DNA of 64,000 bases from Pipra filicauda. Its lineage: Eukaryota; Chordata; Aves; Passeriformes; Pipridae. Numbering within the stretch: the first letter of the stretch is position 1; every line of letters begins with the position of its first letter. Both the position numbers and the translations under genes were made by a program. The stretch covers positions 1,536,736-1,600,735 of the forward strand of contig NW_024104303.1 of assembly GCF_003945595.2 (NCBI RefSeq), given 5' to 3'. The notes beneath the pieces were generated by a model. It saw only the letters and a program-made list of their open reading frames with translations, had not been told where the DNA came from and ran no database searches. Positions 47,413 to 64,000 of the stretch are shown piece by piece.

Positions 47413-50400
47413 TTGCTGCAGATGCAGCTACTGCTAGGCAGCTTGCCCTGATGTGCTCTGTCTTCCTAGAGTAGAAGAGCTGTAAAGCTACAAGGTCTAT
47501 GGACTTATGGGTAGTGGCAGTGTCTTGCGAAACTGACCTGTGTGTAACTTTTGACAGTACGTTTAGTACAGAATTTATACAGTAAGAAAAGCTTAAATTC
47601 CTTTTTCCTTACTCGTGCTCTGAGGAAGCATACTTGAACATATTTTTCTAGTACTTTGCCCAAAATCAAAGCAAGAAATAAACTTTTGAAGATTAAAAGT
47701 CAAGCATTGACTGAAAGGTACATTTAGTGTAGAATGGTATAAAATATCTGCAGACTGAAATAAGTAGATGAAAATGCTTTAACTTGTTGGTTTAAAAATA
47801 ACCTAATGACCCAGTGTTCTTTAATGTTGTATCTGTATAATGGGACAATGAAATACAGTTTTGATCTTTGAGGCAGAGATGGGTCACTGATATCAGGGCT
47901 CTAAGCTTTATAGGTGCTGGTCTTTGTTTTAGAAAGTGGATGGAAAATAGTTACCTACAGTGCAAAAAAGAAAAATCCTGGCTTTATGGCTGTGAGACAA
48001 TATAGCACTTCTCCTTTCAAATTTTGCCCGTCCTGACTATGAGTTCATTTCCAGAAATGGGTGATTCTTATGACAATGTCCTTATGTTCTTGGTTACACT
48101 GATCTTTTAAATACCTACATTTAAAATGTGGGCAGAAAAGTTTAAATTAAAAGCCTATCCATCTGAATAGTGAGAACTAAATACTTCTATTCCTAATAGG
48201 AATAAAATAGCTTCTTTTAGAGCTAGTCTGGGCTGACACCGAAGGAAACATACTTTGTTTCAAACTGATCTGCTTCTATTATAATTAGAAGAATGTGTTC
48301 CAGTGTAATAAGGATGGCACTTTTTCAGCAATGGAATCTATGAAAGTTCAACTCATACAAACAAAAGCAAACAATGCAAATAGTGTACTTTCTACCTCTT
48401 TAACTGTTTTGGCCCTTCCTTTAATGGGAATATGTGACATAGGACAGTGAGAGCCCATATCTGAGCAAGGGTGGAACTTGCTGCTTTTTTGGAAGTAATT
48501 CATTATGAAACAAGGTAAAAACATCCAGACTTGGGGTCCTCTCTCTGTTAGTTTTTATGCTGCAACATTCCTCTGTCTGTTTATTTTTGAGGTATTCCTC
48601 AACACTTGAGAGGTCAGCTTTGGGTGCCATGACAAATAATGTGATTTGACAGGTCTGCTACAAAGGGTACCAGAGATAAACAAAGACTTAACTTTCTGAT
48701 CTCAAACTTCTGTGCTTTGTCAAAGTAGATGCCCTTCTGCCATGCTTCAGATTTGGTGCATTTCTGTAGTGAAATGGTAATAAAAATACACAAAAAAATT
48801 TTTACCATATTGAAAGAAAGGATATCATAAATCAAGTAGCACCAGCATCATATCTTTCACCTGTTAATGTTCTCAAAGTAATTTTTGTACTTCTGTGTGT
48901 GGTTTGTTTTTCCAAGCTCTTTTTTTGTCCTCTAGCAGGTATTACAGGGAGATTTTTGGGGCATTGGTGATTTTGAAGAGCTTCATATGCATTGATAGAG
49001 AGCAGAAAAGTGTAAGTTTATTCAGAGCTGTGTGCTGTTGGTGTGACTTTGTCCTTGCTTTCATGCCATCTTGAAACTTCTCACCAACTCTTTTGCAAAC
49101 AATTCACTTGATTTCCCTTTGATATTAAAGCTTGAAGATGTACTCAGGAGAACAAAATAAATTGGCAAACATATGACTCAAAGTATTTGGGAGCTCTGCT
49201 ACAGTGCTGTACTTTTGTGACTTCTCTTTCTCTAGCAATTGAATTAGGCATATAATTAATTTTACTGTGATCTGGGGTATTACTTCAGTTTTTTGATGCA
49301 ATGATAAATCTTGTAACACAATAAAATCAGCTTTTCAAAACCAATTTGAAAGAAAATTGCCTCATCTAGAATTTATTGTTAAAATTTTAGATTTCAGTAA
49401 TACGTATATACAATGTTAAGACATAGAAATATCTATTGCATAGAAGTTGAAGTTCTAATAGGTTTGGGTATAATACCTAGCATAGGATAATGCATGAAAT
49501 AATAAAGCATGAGAGTAAAAGTAAAACATGTGGCTTGGACTATGTAAGAAACAAGGGTATATATTAAGTCAGTTGAAAAAACTTAGAAGTGGGAGACAAA
49601 CTAGATATGACTTTCCATTAAGAAAAAAATAGAAGAGGTAGAACATATGGAAGCCAAATGGTCCCAGAAACTTCATATTTATGGACAGAATGATAGGAAA
49701 CTGACTAGCAGTATTAATGATGATGTATTAAATTCCTGAAAGTATTAACAAAGGGTTCTGGCATCTTGGCTGCTGTGTTTCTCTGTCCTTGAATTCATAT
49801 TTGTGCAAAGATTCCCATCCCCAGAGTTCAGAAACCTTAAGACTTCGACAAGATTTTAGTGCTAACTGAAAGCAAGAGCAAAATTATTTTGAAGTAGGAA
49901 AACTTTAAAGTATTGATTGCTCTGCATTTTCAGTTGTATTATAGAAATAAAGATTTCTGCACATAAGTCAGCACAGCATATGGATCTGTCATGTTATATC
50001 TGTGTTGCATTATTCATTACTTGTGGTATATCAGGATAAAGAAATAGAAGTTTTCTTTGTCTGCTGTGGGAAGCCTTTACAGTGCTTTCATGGAACCACA
50101 ATGACTTCTACTCCAGATGAGGCAGGAAGGGAGAAGTCATGACTGCCCTTAAGCTTGTTGGTTTTTCTAAAAGATGTGATTATTAACTTCAGACCATTAA
50201 GAATGCTTCTTAGAGACTGAATAGTCAGTCTTTATTTGTAATAGATTTACAGAGTAAATTGGCCTTGGCCATATTTTTTTTGTATTAGTTCACTGTGAGT
50301 TGTTAACACGAATGGTTTGTAGATATCTTCACTCTTTATGGTTGATCTTAAATCTTTTTTAAAGAAGTGATTAAAATGGAAGCCTTGTAAGTGAAGTCTG

Positions 50401-53400
50401 AGCTTCTCTTGACTGAAGAGGGCAGAATATACAGACTGGAAGTGTTTTGGTTTGAACAGTGTTCTTTCTGTTCTTCCAACGCTTCATGCCCACCTGTGGA
50501 AAAAAAAAGCAACTCAAGTCAGTCGTTGCCACAAATTCCTGGTTTTTTGCATTACATGCTACTTTGAGGACATTCACTGAAGAGTGAAAGCAAGTATTCA
50601 GTATTTAAATAGTGTTTAACCTCTGCAAGATGTGATCCTAAGCCATGGAAGCAATTTTGGACATCATATTGAACACTGTTGAAGTAGCTTGTTTGCTGTC
50701 ATATCTCCTGTAATGCTGAATTCATGACAAACCCCAGTACCTCTTGCCCTGTGTTGCTAGCTGAGCTCTTCTCTTAATGAAGATCTCTTCTTCCCCTTGA
50801 TAAGGAAGAACCTGTTTTTCTAACTTTTTTTTTTTAAATTTGTGTATCTCTTCAGTCAGACAAACCTGGTTTGCTTCTTCTTGTCTGTTGGTAAAAGGTC
50901 AGATTTTGAAAATGCCATTGGGGCAGAAGGATGTAATTGCAGTGTGAAAGGGGGAAAAGTGGTACACAGCCCAGCTGGAATAGAGGTAAATGCTGAAAAA
51001 TTGAAGTAGGCATCCTAGCCAGTTCAAGCAGATGTTGAGTTTGAAACCCTCCAACCTATGAGGATGCTGTATTTGAAGAGTCATCAAGTTGTCTGCTTTC
51101 GCCCCACTGAACCTGTTTTCTTCTGTTAGTAGGCTCAAGACATCTGCAGGTGTATAAGGCTGAAGGGAAATGTCTGTAATAAGATGCTGTTGTTACCTCT
51201 TGAAGAGTATATATGCATTTTGACAGAGTTGCATTTCCTTGGAGAGCACTTGGCTAGAAGGCTTAGAGCTAACAAAGGAGACTGGGATAGCAAATAAGAG
51301 CAAAATATGTAGTTTGCAAGATTTTGTAACTGGTAGGGTACAGTTGAAAAGTCTTTTCTCTTAAAAAACAGTTTTATTTAGAGTATTGATTAAGTCTAGA
51401 ATTGTTCATGGATTGCTCATTTGAAGCCTGAACAGCTGTTTGTGTGATCTAGTGATAGTTTTGGTGGAACTCTTGCTGAACGTCAATATTGGCTGTGTTC
51501 AAACAGGCTTGACACTTAATTAAATTTCAAATATAACAAAAGTAATCATTTTCCTTCAGCTGGCTTTGAACTTTTTTATATGAAAGAGGGCAATGAAGAG
51601 AGAGTATAACTTCATGCTAATTAATAGTGCATGTTGATTCTGTCTTGCTCAGGGAATAAGTTATCTTGGTAGAAATGGTTGTTTGTCTAAATCGACCTGA
51701 ATAACTAGGAACATAAAAATGATTATGCTTCATTGGAGTCTCACTTGAACTTATCACTTAATGGGCTGTTTCTTTTTTTTACAGAAGACTTAAGAGTTCT
51801 TTCTAGTATGGTTTCTAAGATAACTTAAATTACCTTGTATGTTTCTGTCCCTCTACCCCAGCTGATGCAATAATCAGTAATTGCAGTCAGAAGAGTTCCT
51901 GTGTGGTCTCTAGACTATTCCATTGTCAATTGATGTCCTTGCCTTGTTGTACATGCATTATTTTTTCAGAACTGCTTGCAAATATTTGTTGGCTTTATTC
52001 CTAATAGTAGTTTCAGTGGGGCATTGTTTAGAGCAGTATTAGAATACTCTTAGGTATTTTGCAGGAATGTTAAGTTTCCAAAAGCATTTCATACCAAGTG
52101 GAGACTTTTAATCTGTGTATATGTTTTCAGTGTTCCCTATATATCTTTTTTTCTTTCTGTCCTTTTAATGTCCTTTCATGCCTATACTAATGGCTATTTC
52201 TTGCTCAGCTGTCTGCAGTTGTCCACTTGTCTTCTCGTTGCCTGGATTGCACAAATCTGCCTTACTACCTCTTTGTCCTTGCTTAGAATTTCTTCAGAAT
52301 AGCTTCTGCAGCACCAGTCACAAGGGTGAATTGCAATCCTTTTTCCCTACATCCTGTATGATTTTTTTTCATATCCATCTTCATTCTTAACTCACTGTGA
52401 CTTTGAGGCCAAGGTATGGAAGTATTAGGTGGTCTTACTTGTTCAGTGATTCATTCAAGAATCAGCGTGAAAAGTTTCCCCTTCTAACCTTCTACTTTTG
52501 AGAGCATATGTAATTGCTTTTTACTGTTGGGTAGAACTCCTGCTTTCTGGTCTTACTTGCCTGTGTTTACACAAGTAACTTTAAGTTAATTAAAAATTTC
52601 GAGACCACCTTATTATTAGAGGAATTCTGAGTTTTCCGTGAGGCTTTTTGGTCTTTGATGTGTATTTTATCAGAGTTCTTCCATATAACTTTGCATAAAT
52701 CAAGAGGTACTCTTTTCTTTGATTCTCTTGAGCTGCATGAGTTTTCTCCTCAAGCAATACCCTGATCTAGTTTGTGCTGCAGATTTTTACATAGTGCAAT
52801 GAAGGGAACAACAAATGAATGGACAAGCAAGTGGGAAGGGCTGAGAACGGAGAAATGCTGGTTTATACTATTAAAGAAAAAGTGAAAATACAGATGAAGT
52901 AGTAAACATTGTTTTAGCCTGTGCAGACTCACCAAGTTGTGCTGTTAATGTATGGATAGTAGAGTAACCATCAAGCTTTCCTTGACAGCTATCTTTCCTG
53001 CAGGGAAACTGAAAGAATGAATAGTGTTTTGTTCTGACAGGCAAGGTTCTGGACTGAAGAGATGCCCTCTGATCTGTATGTCCCTTTAACCATAAAGAAG
53101 CGTGGGCTATTCTGGTAACCTGTGTAATGGCTTTTGCATATGCTAAATTGAACAGCTGCTGTTATCCCTTATTGTTTTTTTGAGCAAGCAAAAAACCAAT
53201 TTTTGCTTTTTTGAGTATGCATGAATTAATGCTGTGCTTTCATGCATTTCATGAATCATCAAATAATGAAGTTTTTTGGGTTTTTTTGGTTTTTTTTTGT
53301 TTTTTTTAAGGTGTTTGGGGTGGGAAGGGGGGGAAGTTTTATGCCCGAGCCAGTTGTGTAAGGACATTGGCATGATTAAAAGCACTATCCCACCTCCACC

Positions 53401-53660
53401 GGGTCTGCTTCCTGTTGGCCTTCTCCCTTCACCCAGCTTATAGCCTTTGGTGCTGGGTGCTCACCCCCTCTGTCTTATGCAGATCAGAGGTTTTGCCACC
53501 GCACACCCAAACCCTTCTCATCCCCCTTCACCAAGGGGTGCAAACCCGGACCGACAAAGCACCCTGTTGCTTTTGCAAATGACCCATTGTTTTGAATCAT
53601 TAAACATTAACATTTCAGCCTCTCAGAAGTATACAGCTTAATGAGGGCAGGCATCTGTGC
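47413..53660. other. First-intron sequence, no feature recognised
   Basis: A long AT-rich intronic stretch without recognisable transposons or exons. Open frames are all short. Confidence 0.5.
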
Positions 53661-53662
53661 AG

Positions 53663-53665
<3 letters not shown>

Positions 53666-53695
<30 letters not shown>
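53666..53695. repeat. Poly(T) tract, 30 bases
   Basis: An uninterrupted run of about 30 Ts. No retroposed body or A-tailed copy adjoins it. The exact length is prone to sequencing error. Confidence 0.9.
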
Positions 53696-53696
<1 letters not shown>

Positions 53697-53850
53697 GTGT
53701 GGTATCTATAATAAAAATAGAAATAAATTCTGTATATGAAACCTTCATGAAATCGCTTTTTGCCCCCTCAGTGGCAGGGATGCACAGGTGTGAATCAAAC
53801 TGGTGGTAGGGAGATTTTGACCAGAGGTGTGAGGCACTGAAGGTTTCTCC

Positions 53851-53853
<3 letters not shown>

Positions 53854-53889
<36 letters not shown>

Positions 53890-53926
53890 ATGTGTGCATA
53901 TATACATATATATATATAAAATATAT
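53854..53926. repeat. Compound (TG)n/(TA)n microsatellite
   Basis: A (GT)17-type run from 53854 to 53888 is followed by CATGTGTGCATA and an AT-rich alternating stretch. Alternating purine-pyrimidine sequence of this kind can adopt Z-DNA. Open frames through it (TH- or VC-repeats) are artefacts. Confidence 0.93.
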
Positions 53927-56508
53927 GCAGGTGAGGTAGTGACGGTGGTTGAAGGCTTATCTGTTTTGTCACCTCCTTGGTTCTGTCACAACACTGCCAG
54001 GATCCAGCCTCAACCTGCATTTTCAGCTAAGCGTGAACAATTCAGTATGTTACGCTACAAAATACATGTGTCGCAGGGAAAACTAATAGCCCACTGGGAC
54101 TACTATTTTCTCCATCTTCATCTTGCTACCTCTGCTTTGTTTTCTAAAGCTCTCATATAAAAATCTACTGTTACAATTGGAACTGTTCTATGGCAACCAG
54201 AACTAATTGCATAAATCATATGGCTTTTGAACTCCTGATGTCTTTGCTCTTGAAAAACAAAAAAACCTACTTGCTTTTTTTTACTTTACTCATGACTGCA
54301 GCTAATTAGAAACTGGGATTCAGTTAATGCTATAAATAGTGTTTAAGAGTGTTTAGGTTTAAAGTCTTAACTGTGCCTGGTGAACTAAAAGTAAGTTTGA
54401 GAAATAGATGGCTCCCATGCATTGCATGTCAACAAAAGAAACCACTCCATTTGCCTAACTGAACAACTTTGTCTCTAGCTCTGTTTCCTTTCATTATTGT
54501 AAAGAATGAGCAGATTTACTTGATCAGCTTAACTTTGTTGTTCTCCTCTTAATTTGAACGCATTTTAAGACAAGTTACATCTCCTCAGTAGGCATAGAAC
54601 CCTGTTTACTGAACTTAATGGTTTCATAGGTTTTGAATGGAGTAACTGCTGAGCTAGTTTAATAACCTGAAGTGTAATACTGTCTCGGAGGTTAATAGTC
54701 AAAAACTGAATGAGGTCTTTTAATGGTACTAAGGTTTCTTCAGTAGTTCAGTATTTTAAAAACTTGTGTTGAAGATTACTCACAGCTCAAATTCTGTGGT
54801 GATGTGCTGTTTAGTACACTGTTTAGGCTGACAACTGCTAGATGTAAAGAGTAGTCTGCAGCTTTGAAAATAACAAAAATGGTCAAAGAATTGCTAGAGC
54901 AAAATATGGCTTGGAGACATAGTGGTGTGATAGTTAGAGAATTGACTTGCACTCTGATGCAACTACCTTATAGAATTTTTCAGTAAAGATAGATGTGTTA
55001 CACAAACTGGAATTACCTCAAATGAGAGGTCCTCTTTTTTTTGAGAAGTGCTGCAGTGCTCGAGAGAATAGTGAAGTCTGTAGTGAGTACACAGAAGGCT
55101 GTACATACAAGTGAGCTGTCCTATTGAAGTTTTCCATTGATATAGCCTTTGGTTCACGGGAAGCAAATAATCTATGGGATTACACTGCTTTGAGAGCCAC
55201 AGAGATCCTAATATGTCATCTTACACACATCACTACAGTCCCTGTAGGACAGAGAATTTTGGAAAGTGCTACTTTAATGCACTCTCCTTAATAAAGCTTA
55301 TCTGGACTTTAAAGAAGTTGGTTGAGACTCTTAGATTTTCTTCATGTAATAAGCAGTTCATCAAAAGTACTTGGCTGTAAACAAGAGTGCTTCAGCAGTG
55401 CAGTTGTTACTCTTGATATTGGGTTGACACCAGAGAGAATGGCATGCAAGCTTGCGGTTGATACCAAACAGTCAGTATTTTGCATAAAGAGACGATTGAC
55501 GGTCTTTATTAACCTAAGTTAGAAATAAAGACCAGATATGAAGTCAGCTAACCATATGGACTTAGTAGCAAACTGAAATGAAAAGTAACTTCTACCATTT
55601 TAAAACAGAAACAGAGAAAGTTTTGAAGTGTATCTTTATAAACCCTAGATGCACCAGCCTTCTGAAACCTAAGTATTTTCTCATCCAGTTTAGACTTGCC
55701 CTATCTGCTAACCAAGGGCAAGATAATAGTCTCAAACTGTGGCAAGAGTCAGGAGTCTTCCTATTTGTGCCTGTTTTTCCTACTGTGGTTATATTTCACA
55801 TCTGGACTACTTGTAATCATCTGCAGATGGCCTCTTGGCTTTTGTGGTATCCTCCTAGCACTGTTCAATGTAAATCCAACTGGATTTGCAGCAGTCTTTT
55901 AGTTGAAACAGAAAATGTTCTTGGGGACAAAGATACCATTACGAAAAACACTTGCATGTTTTACTCCAGTTATTCACTTGAGAAATCTTTGATTCTAATT
56001 TACTTAATTTTTAAAACCTGGAATTTTAAGAACAGATTGGATTCTAACAAAGTAGTTTGGTGTAGTTTTTTTCTGTGGGCTGGGAAAGACTTGCATGTAA
56101 GGGGAGCTGTCTTTCAGTGGTGCATGGTCATCTTATGTACTGATGGAAAATCAACTCACTGTGGTTTCTTTCTTTACTCTTCAGTCTTGAAGATTTAAAA
56201 TTTCTTTTGTGATTTAGTTTCTTTTAGGCATGCTGTCGTTCTGGAGGTAGTTTCCAGGGTAGACGCAGGGGTAACCAGACTGCATTATCTTTTAAATCTT
56301 CTTAAAAATAAGCATCTTATTTCATGTAAGAAAAATAATTTTAGAACTGAATTTGGAAAGATTAGATTGGAATTGCCTCAAATCCAATTAAGCCACACTG
56401 CATGGACGTGCTGGGAATATAAATGCAATTACTGTAAATTTGTACAAACTGATTTGTTGCATTATCTTGCTAATCTAACATACGGTACTTTTTGTGTCCA
56501 TATTGCAG
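53927..56508. other. First-intron sequence upstream of the alternative exon
   Basis: AT-rich, with no recognised transposon. It contains the longest open frame outside the CpG islands, 55578-56198 (206 codons). Its composition (rich in F, L, S, C and W) and lack of any domain argue for chance. A polypyrimidine-containing acceptor ends this segment. Confidence 0.5.
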
Positions 56509-56527
56509 ACGGCAACTCCAAACTAAC

Positions 56528-56599
56528 ATGGCAGTCAGACTGTGTGATGTGGCTTCTCTGCTTAGAAGTGGTTCGTGGGCAGCAGAGCCTTGGACTGGG
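56528..56599 (+). CDS. ELAVL2: ELAVL2 alternative N-terminal coding exon
   Basis: The exon spans 56509-56599: a 3' splice site (TTTTTGTGTCCATATTGCAG) precedes 19 untranslated bases, then ATG at 56528 in a strong context (A at -3, G at +4). It encodes 24 residues starting MAVRLCDVASLLRSG and ending EPWTG, and closes at GACTGGG|GTCTGT with a GT donor at 56600. The last codon is complete, so the frame runs directly into CAG GTA ATT GCT GCC ATG of the next exon, giving [14 protein letters not shown]. This N-terminus is what I remember for long isoforms of vertebrate ELAVL2 (HuB; Xenopus elrB). The extension lies before RRM1 and has no known domain. Transcripts that skip the exon start at METQ. 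The match to a known isoform is exact as far as I recall, so confidence is high. Confidence 0.9.
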
Positions 56600-58296
56600 G
56601 TCTGTGGGACTTTTTTTAAATTCCGTAGGCTACTTTTTTTACATGTTAATAGTGCTGAGGCCATACCAAAGTCTTTTAATCTTCCATTTGGAATGCTAAC
56701 TTGTATGTTCCATTATAGGCTGTAGGTTGTGTTCTTATTCTGTGATAGCCTAGAGCACACTGACATACCAAGACAACTTTTTCTATAATATGGTGATCTC
56801 GTGTAGAAATTATACTGCAGTGGCTTGCCTGCTTTCTAATGTCAATTAGATTTTAGTACTAATTCAAAATACCCGGTGGATAATTGAAGAGGAGTATTGT
56901 ACTAAAATGGTTTTGGTATGGTCTGAATACTAAGTTGCAGTAACTTTGAAAACCTGTATACTTTGTGTTTATGATTACTATCTTAAAAGTATATTTACCA
57001 GTCTTATTCTAAGAAATTGTTCGAAAACTGTAAATTTATCTCAAACTATTTTTCTGAGTGAAAAATATTTAGTGCTTTATGCTTTGTCTTTTATGAACAG
57101 TTCTATTCAACCTATCAATGGGATATGCATTATTTGTAAAACATATTAGTATCACTTTATTCAGAGCAGATGGTTCTGTAGCTGAGAAATGCTGTAATTT
57201 TCAGCACACACAGGCTACTGCAGCTGTTCACTTGAATGCTGGCTTAGGATCCTGTTCTTGCCACCTGAACATGAAAATAAATGTGCAATTAAGTGAGAAT
57301 TGTTTGTTGTTCTTGCTAAATCCTGCTAATTTTGATCAGGGAACACTTCAAATTTGAGAGTAAAAGACAAAAAGGGGAAAATAGCAATCCTAGAGAGCCT
57401 CAGTTGCAGCACGGCATTTGTGGCTACTAGCTCTACGAGATATGTTAGTCTTTTGAAAAGTAATTTATCTTAATTGTGATCATCTACTTTATCATCTTTT
57501 CAGTGGACTTGTTTCATCAGTGCCAGGAGCAGGTTATCCCTTGGAGTTTGTCACAAGAGAAGAAAACGTCATTCCAGTTGCAGCTCTTCAGAGAAACTAG
57601 ATCACGCTTTTTTAGTAAATGTTCTTAGCAGATGCATCCCTTTTTTGCATTGTGCTGAAGTAACCTCTTGTAAAATACTTCTGTATGCAGAACATAGAAA
57701 TGTGTTCCCAGTAATGTCTGAAATGTACTTTTAGAAACTCAACTTTTACCCCCTCTCATATTTTTAGGGAGTTCAATTATGCACTCCCTGAGCATAGTTG
57801 ACCTAATCAGCTCTTTGGGTATGCATTGACTGCATATTGTGCTTTAAACTCGACTATTAGTGCAGAACCTTCAGAGGTCCTGATGCTACACTGTGATTTT
57901 ACAGGAGGCTTTTGTGTGAGAACTCCTCCCTGCACTTAATTATGAGGTTGGATTTCAGTGATTGATGGATTTCTTTAGTAAAGTTCTTGCTAAGTCTTGC
58001 TTCTGTATTGAAATGTGTGTCACTGGAGAATTAACTTAGTAATTTTCTCTTGAATGTTGTCCCTGAATAGTTGGACTACCCTCTCAAAGAGGGTAGGCTG
58101 CCCAAATCTTGGATATTAGGCTGCCTTTAAAAATCCACTGTATTTACCAACTATTGCCATTCAGTCACTGACTGAGATATCAGAGAGCCTTTTGTATATG
58201 TGGCAGCTGGTGACAAATACTTGTGTACAAGTACAGTCCTCCAAATTACTTCTGCTGCATCTTGCAGTCATACGGTCAGTTACTTTGGGGTGAGAC
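56600..58296. other. ELAVL2: Intron between the alternative and common coding exons, left part
   Basis: AT-rich. No transposon or exon is recognised. A short hairpin (CTACCCTCT/AGAGGGTAG) lies near 58076-58096. Confidence 0.5.
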
Positions 58297-59640
58297 AGAA
58301 TCATAGAATGGTTTGAGTTGAAAGGTACTCTAAAGATCATCTAACTCTAATGCACTTTGCCATGAGCAGGGACACCTTCCACTAGACCAGGTTGGTCAAA
58401 GCCCCATCCAACCTGACTGTAAACATTTGCAGGGACGGGGCATCCACAGCCTCTCTGGGCAACCTGTACCAGTGCCTCACCACTGTCACAGTAAAGAATT
58501 TCTCCATAATATCTAGTCTAAACCTACTCTGTTACAGTTTGAAGCCATTTCCCCTTGTCCTGTCACTACAGGACCTTGTAAAAGTCCCTCTCCATGTTTC
58601 TTGCAGGCTCCCTTTAGGTACTGGAAGGCCACAGTAAGGTCACCTGGAAGCCTTCTCTTCTCCAGGCTGAACAACCCCCATTCTCTCAGCCTTTACTTGT
58701 AGGAGAGGTGCTCCATCCCTCTGATCACCTTGGTGGCCTCCTCTGGACTTGCTCCAACAGGTCGATGTCCTTCCTGTGGTGTTGACTGAGGACCCCAGAG
58801 CTACATTCAGCACTCAAAGTGGGGTCTCACCAGAGTGGAGTAGAAGAGCAGAATCCCCTCACTTGACCTGCTGGCTATGATTCTTTTGATGGAGCCAAGA
58901 ACACACTTCCTGAGCTGCAAGTGCACATTGTTGGATCATATCCAGCCTTATCCACCAGCACCCCCAAGTCCTTCTTGGCAGGGCTGCTTTTGATCTTTTG
59001 ATCTGTTTATCCTCCAGCCTGTATTGATGCTCGGAGTTGCCCTGACCCCACCGCAGCACCTTGCACTTGGCCTTGCTGAACCTGATATTACCATGGGCCC
59101 AATCTTCCAGCTTGACAAGGTCCTTCTCGATGACATCCCATCCTTCAAGTGTGGCAGCTGCACCACTTAGCTTGATGTCATCTGCAAGCTTGATGAGGGT
59201 GCCCTTGATCCCTTTGTCTGTGTTATTGATGAAGACATTGAATGAGACTGGTTGGGGTGTGGACCCCTGAAGGACACCACTTGTCACTGATGTCCATCGA
59301 GACTGAGCCATTTACCAGTATCCTCTGGATGCAACTATCCAACCACTTTCTTCTCCATTTAACAGTCCACCCATCAGTTATCTCCACTTTAGAGATCAGG
59401 ATGTTGCGGGGTGCAAAGCCTGTGTCAAAGGTCCATATAGATGATGGACATCTGTAGCCCTTCCCCTGTCCACTGATGCAGTGACTACATCATAAAAGGC
59501 CTCTTGGTTGGTCAGGCAGGAATTGTGCTTGGTGAAGTTGTGCTGGCCGTCTCCAGTTACTTCCTCTTTCTCCCTGTGTCTTAGCATAACTTCTAGGAAG
59601 ATCTGTTCTGTGTTCTTCCAAGGCATAGAGCAGTTCTTGG
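58297..59640 (-). mobile_element. Long CR1 LINE fragment, reverse transcriptase to 3' end
   Basis: Minus orientation, with the 3' terminus at the left (GAATCATAGAATGGTTTGAG). At about 1.34 kb it is the longest CR1 in the window. The reverse frame 59311-58859 (150 codons) retains reverse-transcriptase landmarks: SVTSGVLQGS, FNVFINNTDKGIKGTL and LADDIKL. The last is the degenerate catalytic DD motif, at about 59188-59168, where active copies have FADDTKL-type residues. Downstream frameshifts and stops make it a dead copy. It is closely related to the copy at 37873. Confidence 0.95.

Positions 59641-64000
<4,360 letters not shown>

Noticed and set aside
55578..56198. 206-codon open frame in the intron, + strand
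   Set aside because: Residue content follows AT-rich sequence (many F, L, S and I), no motif is seen, and it lies in intronic DNA just upstream of a real exon. I treat it as chance, though it is the longest frame outside the CpG islands.
58859..59311. 150-codon frame with a reverse-transcriptase-like motif
   Set aside because: It belongs to the truncated CR1 copy at 58297-59640; the catalytic motif is altered and the frame is broken on both sides.

Overview
The window reads as bird nuclear DNA. It is AT-rich and almost gene-free apart from one locus. Fragments of CR1 LINEs, the dominant avian retrotransposon, recur on both strands, and a bird-type solo ERV LTR is present. The only protein-coding gene I can support is the 5' part of ELAVL2 (HuB), a neuronal ELAV/Hu RNA-binding protein, on the + strand. 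It is identified from two exons. One (56509-56599) encodes the alternative N-terminus beginning MAVRLCDVASLLRSG. The other (60371-60611) encodes the common N-terminus beginning [10 protein letters not shown] and the first half of RRM1. In birds this gene is expected on chromosome Z, because human 9p21 is syntenic to Z; that placement is background knowledge, not read from the window.

Layout: 1 to about 11.3 kb is upstream, non-coding, AT-rich sequence with no recognisable transposons, several perfect inverted repeats, a CA microsatellite and a small isolated GC-rich island (8.83-9.0 kb). From 11.39 to 15.9 kb lies a chain of CpG islands that I read as the ELAVL2 promoter domain. It holds two separate TATA-box/splice-donor pairs. 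Promoter A has TATA at 12028 and a noncoding exon ending at 12567. Promoter B has TATA at 14469 and a short noncoding exon ending at 14562. Exon A carries a 10-codon upstream ORF and long pyrimidine/U-rich tracts.

From 14.6 to 56.5 kb is the giant first intron. Its first 7.7 kb has no recognisable transposon. After that come CR1 fragments (22.3, 27.1, 27.7-29.0, 31.0, 31.4-32.4, 37.9-38.7, 41.6-42.1 and 46.3-47.4 kb), a degraded LTR-element-like segment near 25.3-25.8 kb, a solo LTR at 38.87-39.42 kb, an 89-bp tandem duplication at 17.7 kb and simple repeats at 53.7-53.9 kb. The alternative start exon (56.5 kb) and the common coding exon (60.4 kb) follow, with a long CR1 fragment (58.3-59.6 kb) between them. 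The window ends inside the next intron, so RRM1 is cut off and RRM2, RRM3 and the hinge lie beyond 64 kb.

How the parts work together: transcripts starting at promoter A or B can splice to the 56.5 kb exon, giving a protein extended by 30 residues (29 if the distal acceptor is used), or directly to the 60.4 kb exon, giving the METQ form. The 60.4 kb acceptor is a tandem CAGCAG followed by a donor-like GTAATT, so it can also add or drop one glutamine and may compete as a 5' splice site. I saw no undescribed defence-like or mobile system. The points most worth checking are the ELAVL2 5' regulatory architecture and the structured repeats upstream and in the intron.
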